Source: Candidatus Cloacimonadota bacterium (GTDB taxonomy: Bacteria; Cloacimonadota; Cloacimonadia; Cloacimonadales; TCS61). From it: a stretch of DNA of 9,027 nt. Positions 1 through 7,074 of this stretch are shown in pieces. Below the pieces are notes generated by a model. That model saw only the letters and a list, made by a program, of their open reading frames with translations. It was not told the DNA's origin and did not search any database. Within the stretch, counting starts at the first letter, position 1. Each line of letters starts with the position of its first letter. The stretch lies in NCBI GenBank assembly GCA_030626645.1, contig DAOUTP010000057.1, positions 1 to 9,027 on the forward strand. Direction: 5' to 3'. Both the position numbers and the translations under genes were made by a program.

Positions 1-1025
1 ATGAAAAGTTTACTAAAGGTATATATTTGACGGCATACACTATTAACACACCTAAATTTTATACATTATTAGATAGTGCTGAAGCTGCCGGGATAAATAC
101 CTTAATTTTTGATCTCAAGAATATGAATGGACATGTTTTCTTTAGAATGCCCCAAAAAGGCTTTTTAGAAAGCGAAAACATAAAACCGATAATTGATATT
201 ACTAAGGTGGTTAAAGCCGCTCATAAGCGAAATATGAGAGCCGTTGCCCGAGTAGTAATGTTTCATGATCAGCTAACTGCACAAAGAGATTCGACTTTAA
301 GACCGGAAAGTAAAAACGGTGGATCTTGGCAGGAGAGTAAAAGAAAAAAAGCATCCTGGTTAGATTCTTCAAATACTCAAGTTCAAAATACACTCTTATA
401 TATTATAGAGGCTATTGCTAAAAAAAGTGTTGATGAAATTCAATTGGATTACGTAAGATTTCCGACACATGGAAAAATATCAGAAGCAGTTTTTGCTTTT
501 CAAAAAGAAGATTCATTAAGAGTTCAAAATGATTCTACTTATATACACAGGCAAAAAGCGGATGTTATTGAGAGTTTCGTTGCCCGTGCAAAAGTGATTT
601 GTGATCAATACAAAGTTACATTAACAGCGGATATATTTGCCATAGTCTCTTGGCAAAGAGGTGCTGACATAAAAGCTACAGGGCAGGATATAAAGAAAAT
701 GTCAAAAAACCTTGATGCAATACATCCAATGATATATTCATCGCATTTTAGTAAAGATTTTGGATTCAGAGAGAATCTGCCAGATGAGCCTTATTACATT
801 GTTTATAAAGGAAGCGTACTATCAAAGAAATATGCTGATAGTGAATGCCGAGTAATTCCCTATATTCAGTCTAACTCATGGAAAGTTAATTATGGGTATG
901 GCTATATCACAGCGCAAATTCAAGCCGTAATTGATTCAGGAGCTGATGGGTATATCCTCTGGAATGCTTCAAATAAATATTATAAAACTCTTAGGTGGAT
1001 AAGGGAATTTGAAAATCTGGATTAA
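1..1025 (+). CDS. DUF4015-type putative glycoside hydrolase, 5'-truncated
   Basis: This is the C-terminal part of a DUF4015 (PF13200) putative glycoside hydrolase, a family predicted to fold as a TIM barrel. The frame is open to the left edge (first full codon at base 3) and reads EKFTKGIYLTAYT. The KGIYLTAYT stretch is the usual first strand of the domain, so the TTG at 27-29 is an internal leucine and the real start lies outside the window. Family signatures follow: FDLKN near 110, DEIQLDYVRFP at 432-464, HPMIYSSHF around 725, and YILWNAS around 950, near the C-terminus. The domain looks complete apart from its first residues. Any signal peptide or other N-terminal region would lie upstream and cannot be judged. 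Substrate is unknown; a role in envelope or extracellular glycan processing is inference. The stop TAA directly abuts a parS-like site. Confidence 0.85.
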   Translation, partial: EKFTKGIYLTAYTINTPKFYTLLDSAEAAGINTLIFDLKNMNGHVFFRMPQKGFLESENIKPIIDITKVVKAAHKRNMRAVARVVMFHDQLTAQRDSTLRPESKNGGSWQESKRKKASWLDSSNTQVQNTLLYIIEAIAKKSVDEIQLDYVRFPTHGKISEAVFAFQKEDSLRVQNDSTYIHRQKADVIESFVARAKVICDQYKVTLTADIFAIVSWQRGADIKATGQDIKKMSKNLDAIHPMIYSSHFSKDFGFRENLPDEPYYIVYKGSVLSKKYADSECRVIPYIQSNSWKVNYGYGYITAQIQAVIDSGADGYILWNASNKYYKTLRWIREFENLD

Positions 1026-1041
1026 TGTTTCACGTGAAACT
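1026..1041. promoter_or_regulatory. parS: parS-like centromere site (ParB/Spo0J binding)
   Basis: The sequence TGTTTCACGTGAAACT contains the perfect 14-bp palindrome GTTTCACGTGAAAC (1027-1040). It matches the broadly conserved bacterial parS consensus TGTTTCACGTGAAACA at 15 of 16 positions, differing only at the last base. It starts right after the DUF4015 stop codon and ends six bases before the stop of the convergent HTH-EIIA gene, so it fills most of a 22-bp intergenic gap. ParB loads at such sites, spreads along DNA and recruits SMC/condensin for origin segregation. ParA and ParB are not encoded in this window. It is not a convincing terminator, since there is no adjacent T-tract and the hairpin would have only a 4-base loop. 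Confidence 0.85.
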
Positions 1042-1047
1042 ATAAAT

Positions 1048-1713
1048 CTATTTCAATACATTTTTTGTTAAAACAGTAACAATTTCTTCGTTAGTTTTTG
1101 CATCACTTAACGTTTTTAAAATATCCTCATTCATTAATAATTTTGAAATATAGGAAATTGAGAACAAGTGTTGAACGTCGTCATGTAATAATAACATAAA
1201 AAAGAGATTAACCGGTTTATTATCAATAGCGTCAAATTCAATTCCTTCAGCTGATCGACCAAAAATGATACTTGGTCTTTTGACTTTTGATGGATGAAAA
1301 TGCCTTGGATGTAATAATGCTACGCCTTTACCAATTGCAGTTGAGACTAACTCTTCTCTGGCGACTACCACCTGGTAGAGCCACCGATGATCGCGAACAA
1401 TTTTAAGGTCTTTTGCCTTTTTTGACATCTCGCCAATAGCTTCATATTTATTATCCGCTGAAAAATCTAAATTAACAAATTTTGGGTTGAAATAATCTGA
1501 GAATTTACAAACTGATCTTTTAAGAGCTAAATGTTCAACTTCTCTCTCGTTGAGATTTGCAAGCCATTCATCTACTTCTGCTTTTTCAACTTTGTAAGTG
1601 TTTCCAACTTTCTTCGCTGTAAAAACCTTACTTTTGGTCATCTCTTTGATGACTGAGTCAGTGACTTTTAAGTAAGCAGCAGCCTGTCGCAGTGTTAAAT
1701 ATTCTTTTACCAT
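1048..1713 (-). CDS. HTH (excisionase-type) - PTS EIIA (PtsN-like) fusion protein
   Basis: A 221-residue protein in two parts. Residues about 4-52 form an excisionase/MerR-type helix-turn-helix (HTH_17-like): YLTLRQAAAYL, then a VGNTYKVEKAEVDEWL wing and helix. Residues about 72-217 resemble a PTS EIIA type-2 domain of the PtsN/fructose class. They include REELVSTAIGKGVALLHPRH, where His135 aligns with the phospho-accepting histidine of PtsN (GIAIPH), and a second conserved histidine at 182 (QHLFSISYISKLL). A likely role is a cytoplasmic regulator whose DNA binding or partner contacts respond to phosphorylation by HPr or NPr; this is inference. No PTS permease domain is present. AAGAGGAA at 1721-1728 (minus strand), seven bases before the ATG, is a good ribosome-binding site. 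The gene is divergent from lptE and convergent with the DUF4015 gene. Confidence 0.85.
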   Translation of the reverse strand: MVKEYLTLRQAAAYLKVTDSVIKEMTKSKVFTAKKVGNTYKVEKAEVDEWLANLNEREVEHLALKRSVCKFSDYFNPKFVNLDFSADNKYEAIGEMSKKAKDLKIVRDHRWLYQVVVAREELVSTAIGKGVALLHPRHFHPSKVKRPSIIFGRSAEGIEFDAIDNKPVNLFFMLLLHDDVQHLFSISYISKLLMNEDILKTLSDAKTNEEIVTVLTKNVLK

Positions 1714-1748
1714 AAATATATTCCTCTTAATTAATTTTTATTGGAACT

Positions 1749-1777
1749 CTTATCTTATTTATAAAAATTTCTGTCAA
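1749..1777 (-). promoter_or_regulatory. Candidate sigma-70-type promoter for the HTH-EIIA gene
   Basis: On the minus strand, a perfect -35 box TTGACA (1772-1777) is followed after 17 bases by GATAAG (1749-1754), a 4/6 match to the -10 consensus. This leaves an untranslated leader of about 30 bases containing AAGAGGAA before the start at 1713. The -35 is good and the -10 is weak. The -35 box also forms the left arm of the inverted repeat at 1772-1801. Confidence 0.45.
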
Positions 1778-1801
1778 GCATTAGAGAGTATTTTCTTGAC
1801 A
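1772..1801. repeat. Inverted repeat TGTCAAG-N16-CTTGACA between divergent genes
   Basis: TGTCAAG (1772-1778) and its exact reverse complement CTTGACA (1795-1801) are separated by 16 bases in the gap between the HTH-EIIA gene and lptE. Each arm reads outward as a TTGACA -35-like hexamer on its own strand. On the plus side no good -10 is seen at 16-18 bases (17 bases gives TTGGTA), so the right arm is not a clear promoter for lptE. It may be a weak or alternative-sigma element, or half of an operator. Confidence 0.45.
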
Positions 1802-1829
1802 AATAATCTAATGAAAGATTGGTAAATTT

Positions 1830-2318
1830 ATGAAATCTATAAAATTGTTATTATTCGTTCTGCTTATCGCTGGTTGCAGTTATTCGGTCTATACGACTGG
1901 CTATCCGCATTTAAAGACGATAAAAGTTCTACCTATTGAAAATCAAACCAGCAGCTATGATTTAAGGGATATTGTTTTTAATTCTCTTGTTGATAGCTAT
2001 GAATCAGATGGACGTCTTAAATTAGTGGGTCTCTCTCCTGATTGTCAAATTGAATGTAGTATTTTGGATTACTCAAATAAGATCGTTACTTATTCGGGTT
2101 CATCAATTGATGAATATGAGGTTAGAATTCTATTTGATATGATTTTTACAGATCTAAAAAAAAATCAAGTTCTCTGGCAGAATAGTTCATTAATGGTGTC
2201 AGAAAGATATTCACTTTCTGATGAAAATAGTCAGTTTAGAAGCGAAGAAGAAGCACAGGAAGAAATAACAAGCAAGCTTTTTGATGCAATAATGAAAAGC
2301 ACTTTAGAAGAATGGTAA
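1830..2318 (+). CDS. lptE: LptE-like LPS-assembly lipoprotein
   Basis: A 162-residue predicted outer-membrane lipoprotein. It has a short basic N-terminus, a hydrophobic core and the lipobox LIAGC, with Cys16 as the lipidation site. The mature part looks like the LptE family: HLKTIKVLPIENQT (residues about 27-40), DEYEVRI (94-100) and QVLW (113-116), as in the usual KTI-x-IPxFeN, eYrV and vLW blocks. In other bacteria LptE plugs the LptD barrel and helps insert lipopolysaccharide into the outer membrane. No lptD is visible here. The ribosome-binding site is weak (AAAG upstream). The stop overlaps the next start by 7 bases, which suggests coupling with the pseudouridine synthase gene. It appears to be the first gene of a long plus-strand unit. 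Family sequences are very variable, so the exact name is less certain than the lipoprotein call. Confidence 0.8.
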   Translation: MKSIKLLLFVLLIAGCSYSVYTTGYPHLKTIKVLPIENQTSSYDLRDIVFNSLVDSYESDGRLKLVGLSPDCQIECSILDYSNKIVTYSGSSIDEYEVRILFDMIFTDLKKNQVLWQNSSLMVSERYSLSDENSQFRSEEEAQEEITSKLFDAIMKSTLEEW

Positions 2319-3046
2319 GAATTAATAAATATCTAGCTCAATGTAATCTGGGATCACGAAGATCAGTAGAAAAGCTTATCTTAGATAGAAAAATATTGGT
2401 GAATGATAAAGTTGAAACCAGTCTTTCATTGCAAATTGATCCGGTTAAAGATATTATTAAATTTGAAGGAAAGCAAGTTAATCCCAAATTAGAGAACATC
2501 TATTTAATGCTGAATAAACCAAAGAAATATCTGGTTTCTACTAAAGATGACTTCGACAGAAAAATAATTTATGACCTTTTGCCTGATTTCGGTACTAATT
2601 TGTTCTACATTGGAAGATTGGATTATATGTCTGAAGGACTTCTGCTTCTAACAAATGATGGCGATTTTGCGGAAAAAATAATTCATCCAAAATATAAATT
2701 ACAAAAAGTATATAAAGTAAAGATCAAAGGTAAGATCGCGGATGAAGATATTGATGAACTTCGCAAGGGAATTGTTTTAAATGGAAAAAAAACTAAGCCT
2801 GCTATTGTTTTTGTTAACAATGTGAAAAACAATACAACAACCCTAAAGATCACCCTCTTCGAAGGTAGAAAAAGACAAATTCGTTATATGCTGAAAAGCG
2901 TTGGATCAGAAGTTTTGGAATTAAAAAGATTGCAAATAGGAAATGTAAAATTAAATAAATTACCGGTAGGGATGTGGCGAATGCTTAGACCTTCCGAAGT
3001 GACTTCATTGCTTTCAGCAAGCAAAATTAATACAAAAAGGAAATAG
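2312..3046 (+). CDS. RsuA/RluB/RluE-family pseudouridine synthase
   Basis: A 244-residue enzyme that isomerises a specific uridine in rRNA to pseudouridine. An N-terminal S4 RNA-binding domain covers residues about 2-50 (VRINKYLAQCNLGSRRSVEKLI). The catalytic domain begins near LMLNKPKKYLVST (65-77). The signature GRLDYMSEGLLLLTNDG starts at 101, with Asp104 as the expected catalytic aspartate. The C-terminal motif EGRKRQIRYMLKSVG, followed by LKRLQIGNVKLNKLPVG, is typical of the RsuA/RluB branch. That branch includes 23S (RluB, RluE/RluF) and 16S (RsuA) enzymes, and sequence alone does not fix the target; RluB-like is most likely given the S4 domain and size. The start overlaps the end of lptE by 7 bases and has only a weak upstream GAAG. 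A lysine-rich tail ends the protein one base before the next gene. Confidence 0.93.
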   Translation: MVRINKYLAQCNLGSRRSVEKLILDRKILVNDKVETSLSLQIDPVKDIIKFEGKQVNPKLENIYLMLNKPKKYLVSTKDDFDRKIIYDLLPDFGTNLFYIGRLDYMSEGLLLLTNDGDFAEKIIHPKYKLQKVYKVKIKGKIADEDIDELRKGIVLNGKKTKPAIVFVNNVKNNTTTLKITLFEGRKRQIRYMLKSVGSEVLELKRLQIGNVKLNKLPVGMWRMLRPSEVTSLLSASKINTKRK

Positions 3047-3047
3047 A

Positions 3048-4118
3048 ATGAAAATCGGATTGATCGGCTTACAAAACTCTGGGAAAACAACTATCTTCAA
3101 TACTCTTACAGGACTGGAAGCTGAAGTGACTTCCTATTCCTTACAAAAAATAGAACCAAATCAAGGTGTTGTGCAAGTTGAAGATAAAAGAGTAGAAAAA
3201 CTATCAGAAATGTACAATCCTAAAAAGACGATCTATGCAACAATAGAGTACATCGATTTTGTTGGATTAACCGGTAATCAAGACAAAAATGATGCTTTTA
3301 GTGGTTCTGGAATGGGTTTGGTAAAAACTGCAGATGCCCTTGCACTGGTCGTTCGAAATTTTAATGATCCAACCTCAGGAGATTCCCCTAATCCTGTATC
3401 TGATGTGGATTCGATAGAATCTGATATGGTGATCTCAGATCTGATTATTGCAGAAAAAAGACTTGAAAAAGTTGAATTGAACAAAAAAAGAGGAATTAAA
3501 GATGCAGCCTTGCAGAAAGAAGAAAAGGCATTACAAAGGATAATAAAGCATCTTGAAGATTCAAATCCTATACGTAGTCTTGATCTTCCAAGCGATGAAG
3601 AAAAAGCTGTCCGTGGATTCCAATTTCTTACACAAAAACCTTTAATGGTAGTACTTAATTCAGATGAAGATAATTTTGGAAACAGTGATGCTGCAATCAG
3701 CGAAATTCAAAAATCATTTGAAGTAATAGAATTTGCCGGAACATTTGAAATGGAATTGAATAAATTAGATGAAGAGGAAGCCGTTGAATTTATGCAGGAT
3801 ATGAATATTAGTGAATCGGCGAGAGATAGGCTAACAAAATTCTCTTATGAACTTCTTGGCTATTGCAGTTTCTTTACGGTAGGTGAGGATGAGGTTAGAG
3901 CTTGGACAATAACAAAAGGTGATGACGCAGTTGAAGCAGCCGGTAAGATCCACTCTGATCTGGCACGAGGTTTTATTCGTGCGGAATGCTTTTCTTACAA
4001 CGATCTAATTCAATGCGGTAGTGAAAAGATAGTTAGAGAAAAAGGATTATTTAGGCTTGAAGGGAAAAAATATATTGTTCAAGATGGAGATATTTTAAAT
4101 ATTCGATTCAGTGTTTAG
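3048..4118 (+). CDS. ychF: YchF/OLA1-type P-loop ATPase, divergent
   Basis: A 356-residue Obg-related ATPase, close to the usual length of about 363. The P-loop is GLQNSGKT (residues 7-14) and the G3 region is DFVGL (70-74). The G4 position reads NSDE (204-207), the NxxE form that makes YchF/OLA1 prefer ATP over GTP. Residues about 125-175 are charged and probably coiled coil. The C-terminal TGS/DUF933 domain is clear: FFTVGEDEVRAWTITKGDDAV..., then GFIRAECFSYNDL, then YIVQDGDILNIRFSV. Family members bind ribosomes and are linked to stress and redox control. The nucleotide-binding loops differ from the common GxPNVGKS and DxxGLVxGA forms, so it is a divergent member. The start follows the previous stop by one base, with AGGA at 3038-3041 as ribosome-binding site. 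Confidence 0.92.
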   Translation: MKIGLIGLQNSGKTTIFNTLTGLEAEVTSYSLQKIEPNQGVVQVEDKRVEKLSEMYNPKKTIYATIEYIDFVGLTGNQDKNDAFSGSGMGLVKTADALALVVRNFNDPTSGDSPNPVSDVDSIESDMVISDLIIAEKRLEKVELNKKRGIKDAALQKEEKALQRIIKHLEDSNPIRSLDLPSDEEKAVRGFQFLTQKPLMVVLNSDEDNFGNSDAAISEIQKSFEVIEFAGTFEMELNKLDEEEAVEFMQDMNISESARDRLTKFSYELLGYCSFFTVGEDEVRAWTITKGDDAVEAAGKIHSDLARGFIRAECFSYNDLIQCGSEKIVREKGLFRLEGKKYIVQDGDILNIRFSV

Positions 4119-4120
4119 GG

Positions 4121-4137
4121 TCAATTAATAGAATTGA
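4121..4137. repeat. Small AT-rich inverted repeat in the ychF-ftsK gap
   Basis: TCAATT (4121-4126) and AATTGA (4132-4137) are reverse complements around a 5-base AATAG spacer, just after the ychF stop. The stem is only 6 bp with one G-C-type pair and no T-run follows, so a rho-independent terminator is not supported. It lies in a 60-bp gap whose only other clear element is the GAGGT (4170-4174) ribosome-binding site of ftsK. Confidence 0.3.
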
Positions 4138-4178
4138 TTAATGAGCAAGGATTAAGATGAAAAATTGATGAGGTAAAA

Positions 4179-6431
4179 ATGGATAAAGAAGACAAAAAGA
4201 AATTTACACAAATATTTTTTGGTATAACCATATTACTGTTTTCAGTCTTGTTTCTGGTCGCTCTTTCAGTACCTATAATGGAAATTGTGATGGATTATCA
4301 ACTATTACAAAAAGCTAATCTCAACATTTTCAAATTTATCAAATTGGATTTCCCGGCAGTAACAAATCCAATAGGTCCATTTGGAGCTTTTTTCGCTTTT
4401 TGGTTCTCAACCATATTTGGTAAGTTCTTTAGCATCTCATTGCTTATTGGGAGCTTGTTTCTGGGATTTTTCATGATCTTCCTAAAGAAAGAAAAACATC
4501 CCTATTCACGAATGCTCAGCTTTATAGTTTTTGCATTTTTTGCCAATATTGGCTCGTTTGTGATAAGTCCTAAATATCTTGATGCAGCGGGAATAATTCC
4601 CTGGAAATCCTATAGTTTTCTAGTAAATATCTTTGATCTTACCGGAACGGGTATTATTTCGGTAGCCGTCGTGCTGATCTCACTTATTTTTATTTTTGAT
4701 ATGGAAAATATTCAAAGATTCTTTATTTATATCTTTTTAAAGATAGGAAAAGCGATTAAAGCAATATTCTTATTCATCTTCACAAAAAAACCGAAGAAAG
4801 AAAAAATTCTGAAAAGGAATAAAATAAGAAGACTAAAAAAGAAAAAAACTCCTAATATCACTGACCATGCATCTAAGAAAGAGAAACAGGAAGAATTTAA
4901 AAAACCAATTATACCTCCTCGAAAATTGACTCAGAATAAAGAAGAAGTAAGCGATGAGGCTAAGAATTATCTAATTCCTGATGTTGTTCGCTTTCTATCC
5001 GGTGTACAATCATCTAAAGAAGATAGAGATGAAATGCAGAAAAGCATAAATAACATCAGTAATATCCTAATGGATAAACTTGCCGAATTTGGTGTTAAAG
5101 CTGAAGTTAAAAATGTAAATATTGGACCGATTATTACACAATATGAAATTGAACCTGCCCCGGGAGTTAAGGTTAATAAATTCCATGCTCTTGCCGATGA
5201 TTTAGCTCTGGCAATTAAAGCTCAAAGCATCCGCATACAAGCTCCAATTCCTGGTCGCGGACTTGTTGGGATTGAAATTCCAAACAAAACGCGAGATACA
5301 ATATATTTAAAAGATATCCTTGAATCTGATGAGATGAAATCTTTTAAAGGAAATATTGCTATCGGACTTGGAAAGGATATCGCCGGAAACCCGGTGATAG
5401 CAGATCTTGCAGAAATGCCGCATTTACTTATCGCCGGTGCAACCGGAACAGGTAAAAGTGTGTGTATTAATACAATAATAAATAGCATAATATTTCGTAT
5501 GACTCCTGATGAGATCCGATTTATCCTGATAGACCCGAAGAGGATCGAGCTTTCAATCTATAAAGGGATTCCCCATTTGATCCAAGATGTAGTAACAGAT
5601 AACGAAAATGCGCTAAAGGTGTTACAATGGGGTATTTCTGAAATGGAAAATCGCTATGTACTCATGCAGAAATATAAAGTAAAAAATATTGTTTCTTATA
5701 ATAAGCATATTAATGAATTAATGAAGAAGAATAAAAAAGCTGAAGAATCTGAAATCGAGGACAAACTTCTTCCATATATTGTTATCATTGTAGATGAACT
5801 TGCAGATCTGATTATGACAATTGGTAAAGATGTAGAAAGATTGATAACAAGACTTGCTCAAATGGCTCGGGCAATTGGAATTCATCTGATCCTCGCTACA
5901 CAGCGCCCTTCAACCCAGGTGCTTACCGGAATTATTAAAGCAAACATTCCATCTCGAATTGCGTTTAAAGTCCCAACTAAAATTGATTCCAGAGTAATTA
6001 TTGATGCAAATGGAGCTGATAAACTGTTAGGAAATGGTGACAGTCTTTACAGCTCTACAAGTGTTGGTGGAATTCAACGGATCCATGGAGCCTATATTGA
6101 ACCTGCAGAAATTCTGGATATTACAAAATATCTTCTTACCCAACCTAAACCGGAACAACAAATAAATATAATTAGTGATGAAGAAATATTCCATGGAAGT
6201 TTTGAATATGATGATGAACTTTTCCCTGAAGCTGCAACGGCGATTGTCTCCGCCGGCTCGGCATCAGTTTCAATGTTGCAGAGGCATTTTAAAATTGGTT
6301 ATGCTCGTGCCGGAAGACTTATTGATATGATGGAACAAGCCGGTATTGTGGGACCTCACGTTGGAAGTAAATCTCGAGAAGTTCTGGCATCTGAGGAGGA
6401 TTTGAAGATCTATGGCTACTTACCTGAATAA
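4179..6431 (+). CDS. ftsK: DNA translocase FtsK
   Basis: A 750-residue FtsK/SpoIIIE-family DNA pump, which acts at the division septum to clear and align chromosome ends. The N-terminus has about four membrane segments (roughly 13-38, 69-102, 112-129, 152-174) and perhaps a fifth short one near 181-201. A short, lysine-rich linker (about 202-260) replaces the long linker of E. coli FtsK. The motor follows: alpha region about 280-380, Walker A GATGTGKS (420-427), Walker B IVIIVDEL with Asp539/Glu540, and LATQRPSTQVLTG (572-584). The C-terminal gamma winged helix (about 683-736, FPEAATAIVSAGSASVSMLQRHFKIGYARAGRLID) is the part that reads orienting sequences and contacts XerD in studied homologues. 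All key residues are present and the length is typical of compact FtsK proteins. The gene overlaps lolA by 20 bases. The start is supported by TGAGGT at 4169-4174. Confidence 0.98.
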   Translation: MDKEDKKKFTQIFFGITILLFSVLFLVALSVPIMEIVMDYQLLQKANLNIFKFIKLDFPAVTNPIGPFGAFFAFWFSTIFGKFFSISLLIGSLFLGFFMIFLKKEKHPYSRMLSFIVFAFFANIGSFVISPKYLDAAGIIPWKSYSFLVNIFDLTGTGIISVAVVLISLIFIFDMENIQRFFIYIFLKIGKAIKAIFLFIFTKKPKKEKILKRNKIRRLKKKKTPNITDHASKKEKQEEFKKPIIPPRKLTQNKEEVSDEAKNYLIPDVVRFLSGVQSSKEDRDEMQKSINNISNILMDKLAEFGVKAEVKNVNIGPIITQYEIEPAPGVKVNKFHALADDLALAIKAQSIRIQAPIPGRGLVGIEIPNKTRDTIYLKDILESDEMKSFKGNIAIGLGKDIAGNPVIADLAEMPHLLIAGATGTGKSVCINTIINSIIFRMTPDEIRFILIDPKRIELSIYKGIPHLIQDVVTDNENALKVLQWGISEMENRYVLMQKYKVKNIVSYNKHINELMKKNKKAEESEIEDKLLPYIVIIVDELADLIMTIGKDVERLITRLAQMARAIGIHLILATQRPSTQVLTGIIKANIPSRIAFKVPTKIDSRVIIDANGADKLLGNGDSLYSSTSVGGIQRIHGAYIEPAEILDITKYLLTQPKPEQQINIISDEEIFHGSFEYDDELFPEAATAIVSAGSASVSMLQRHFKIGYARAGRLIDMMEQAGIVGPHVGSKSREVLASEEDLKIYGYLPE
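6393..6400 (+). promoter_or_regulatory. Ribosome-binding site for lolA inside ftsK
   Basis: GAGGAGGA lies inside the ftsK reading frame 11 bases before the lolA ATG at 6412. It supports starting lolA at 6412 within the ftsK end, and fits translational coupling of the two genes. The spacing is a little long; the GAAG at 6404-6407 is a possible weaker alternative. Confidence 0.6.
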
Positions 6432-7029
6432 ATTATTACTTTTATTTCTCTTTCCAACTTTGTTAATTGCAAATGACAAAAACTTGGAAACGATATATGA
6501 ACAAGTCCTTATAAATTATTCTACTATATACACTTATGAAACTATTTTTACTCAAGTAAATTATTGGGAAGAAATTGATGTTGATAAAACTTCGGAAGGT
6601 AAACTATATTACGATAAAGAAAAACTTCTGATGGCTTATTCCCAACCGGTAGGGCAGAAGCTATTAATTGAAGAAAATTCAATAACCATGTATGATCCGG
6701 TTTCGGAACAAGCCATTATATCAGATAAGATCGAACTAGAATTAAGACCCGATAAACTTATATCTCATTATTGGGATATGTCTGAAAAAGAGCTTCTTGA
6801 CCAATTTGATGACACAATTAAGATCAAGTTGCTGACACCGGAAGAAGAGAAAATAATAATAACAATCTCAAATAGCATTATTACAGAATTTAGTATTGTG
6901 GATAATAATAAGAATTTTGTTATCTACAAATTCTCTGATATCCAGATCAACAAGGCATTACCCAACAGCATTTTTGAATTGACTCTACCGGAAGATACGA
7001 GTATTATCGACACAAGAAACTATAAATAG
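6412..7029 (+). CDS. lolA: LolA-like periplasmic lipoprotein carrier
   Basis: A 205-residue secreted protein of the LolA/LolB/outer-membrane lipoprotein carrier fold. The signal peptide is LNKLLLLFLFPTLLIA (residues 5-20), with likely cleavage after Ala20. There is no lipobox cysteine, so the protein should be soluble in the periplasm, as expected for LolA rather than LolB. Family features follow: TYETIFTQ (41-48), where LolA has its FxQ motif; SEGKLYYDKEKLLMAYSQP, the usual G-x-L and 'P' strand block; and ITMYDP (91-96). LolA takes lipoproteins from the LolCDE transporter and carries them across the periplasm. Substrates here could include the LptE-like lipoprotein. It overlaps ftsK by 20 bases, and ftsK-lolA is also the E. 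coli order, which strengthens the assignment. Sequence identity in this family is low, so a related LolA-fold carrier cannot be excluded. Confidence 0.85.
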   Translation: MATYLNKLLLLFLFPTLLIANDKNLETIYEQVLINYSTIYTYETIFTQVNYWEEIDVDKTSEGKLYYDKEKLLMAYSQPVGQKLLIEENSITMYDPVSEQAIISDKIELELRPDKLISHYWDMSEKELLDQFDDTIKIKLLTPEEEKIIITISNSIITEFSIVDNNKNFVIYKFSDIQINKALPNSIFELTLPEDTSIIDTRNYK

Positions 7030-7074
7030 AACTGAAAACATAAATATAATTAGTATTTTTATCGGGAGAATATT

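Noticed and set aside
27..29. TTG as the start codon of the DUF4015 gene
   Set aside because: The frame is open to the window edge, the residues before it (KGIYL) fit the conserved first strand of the domain, and no Shine-Dalgarno sequence precedes it.
1..30. Short ATG-led frame at the left edge ending in TGA at 28-30
   Set aside because: Ten codons only, and it is out of frame with the DUF4015 coding sequence that covers the same bases.
250..265. TGTTTCATGATC as a third parS-like site
   Set aside because: Only the left half (TGTTTCA) matches; the right half-site GTGAAACA is absent.
5222..5488. 88-codon minus-strand frame inside ftsK
   Set aside because: It lies opposite the conserved FtsK motor including Walker A, and shows no domain or ribosome-binding evidence; it and similar antisense frames (211-393, 2884-3090, 3278-3484, 8325-8549) are shadows.
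7045..7050. TATAAT upstream of the guanylyltransferase gene as a -10 box
   Set aside because: No -35-like hexamer lies 16-18 bases upstream and such strings are common in this AT-rich DNA; the same applies to TATAAT at 8137-8142 and 8769-8774.
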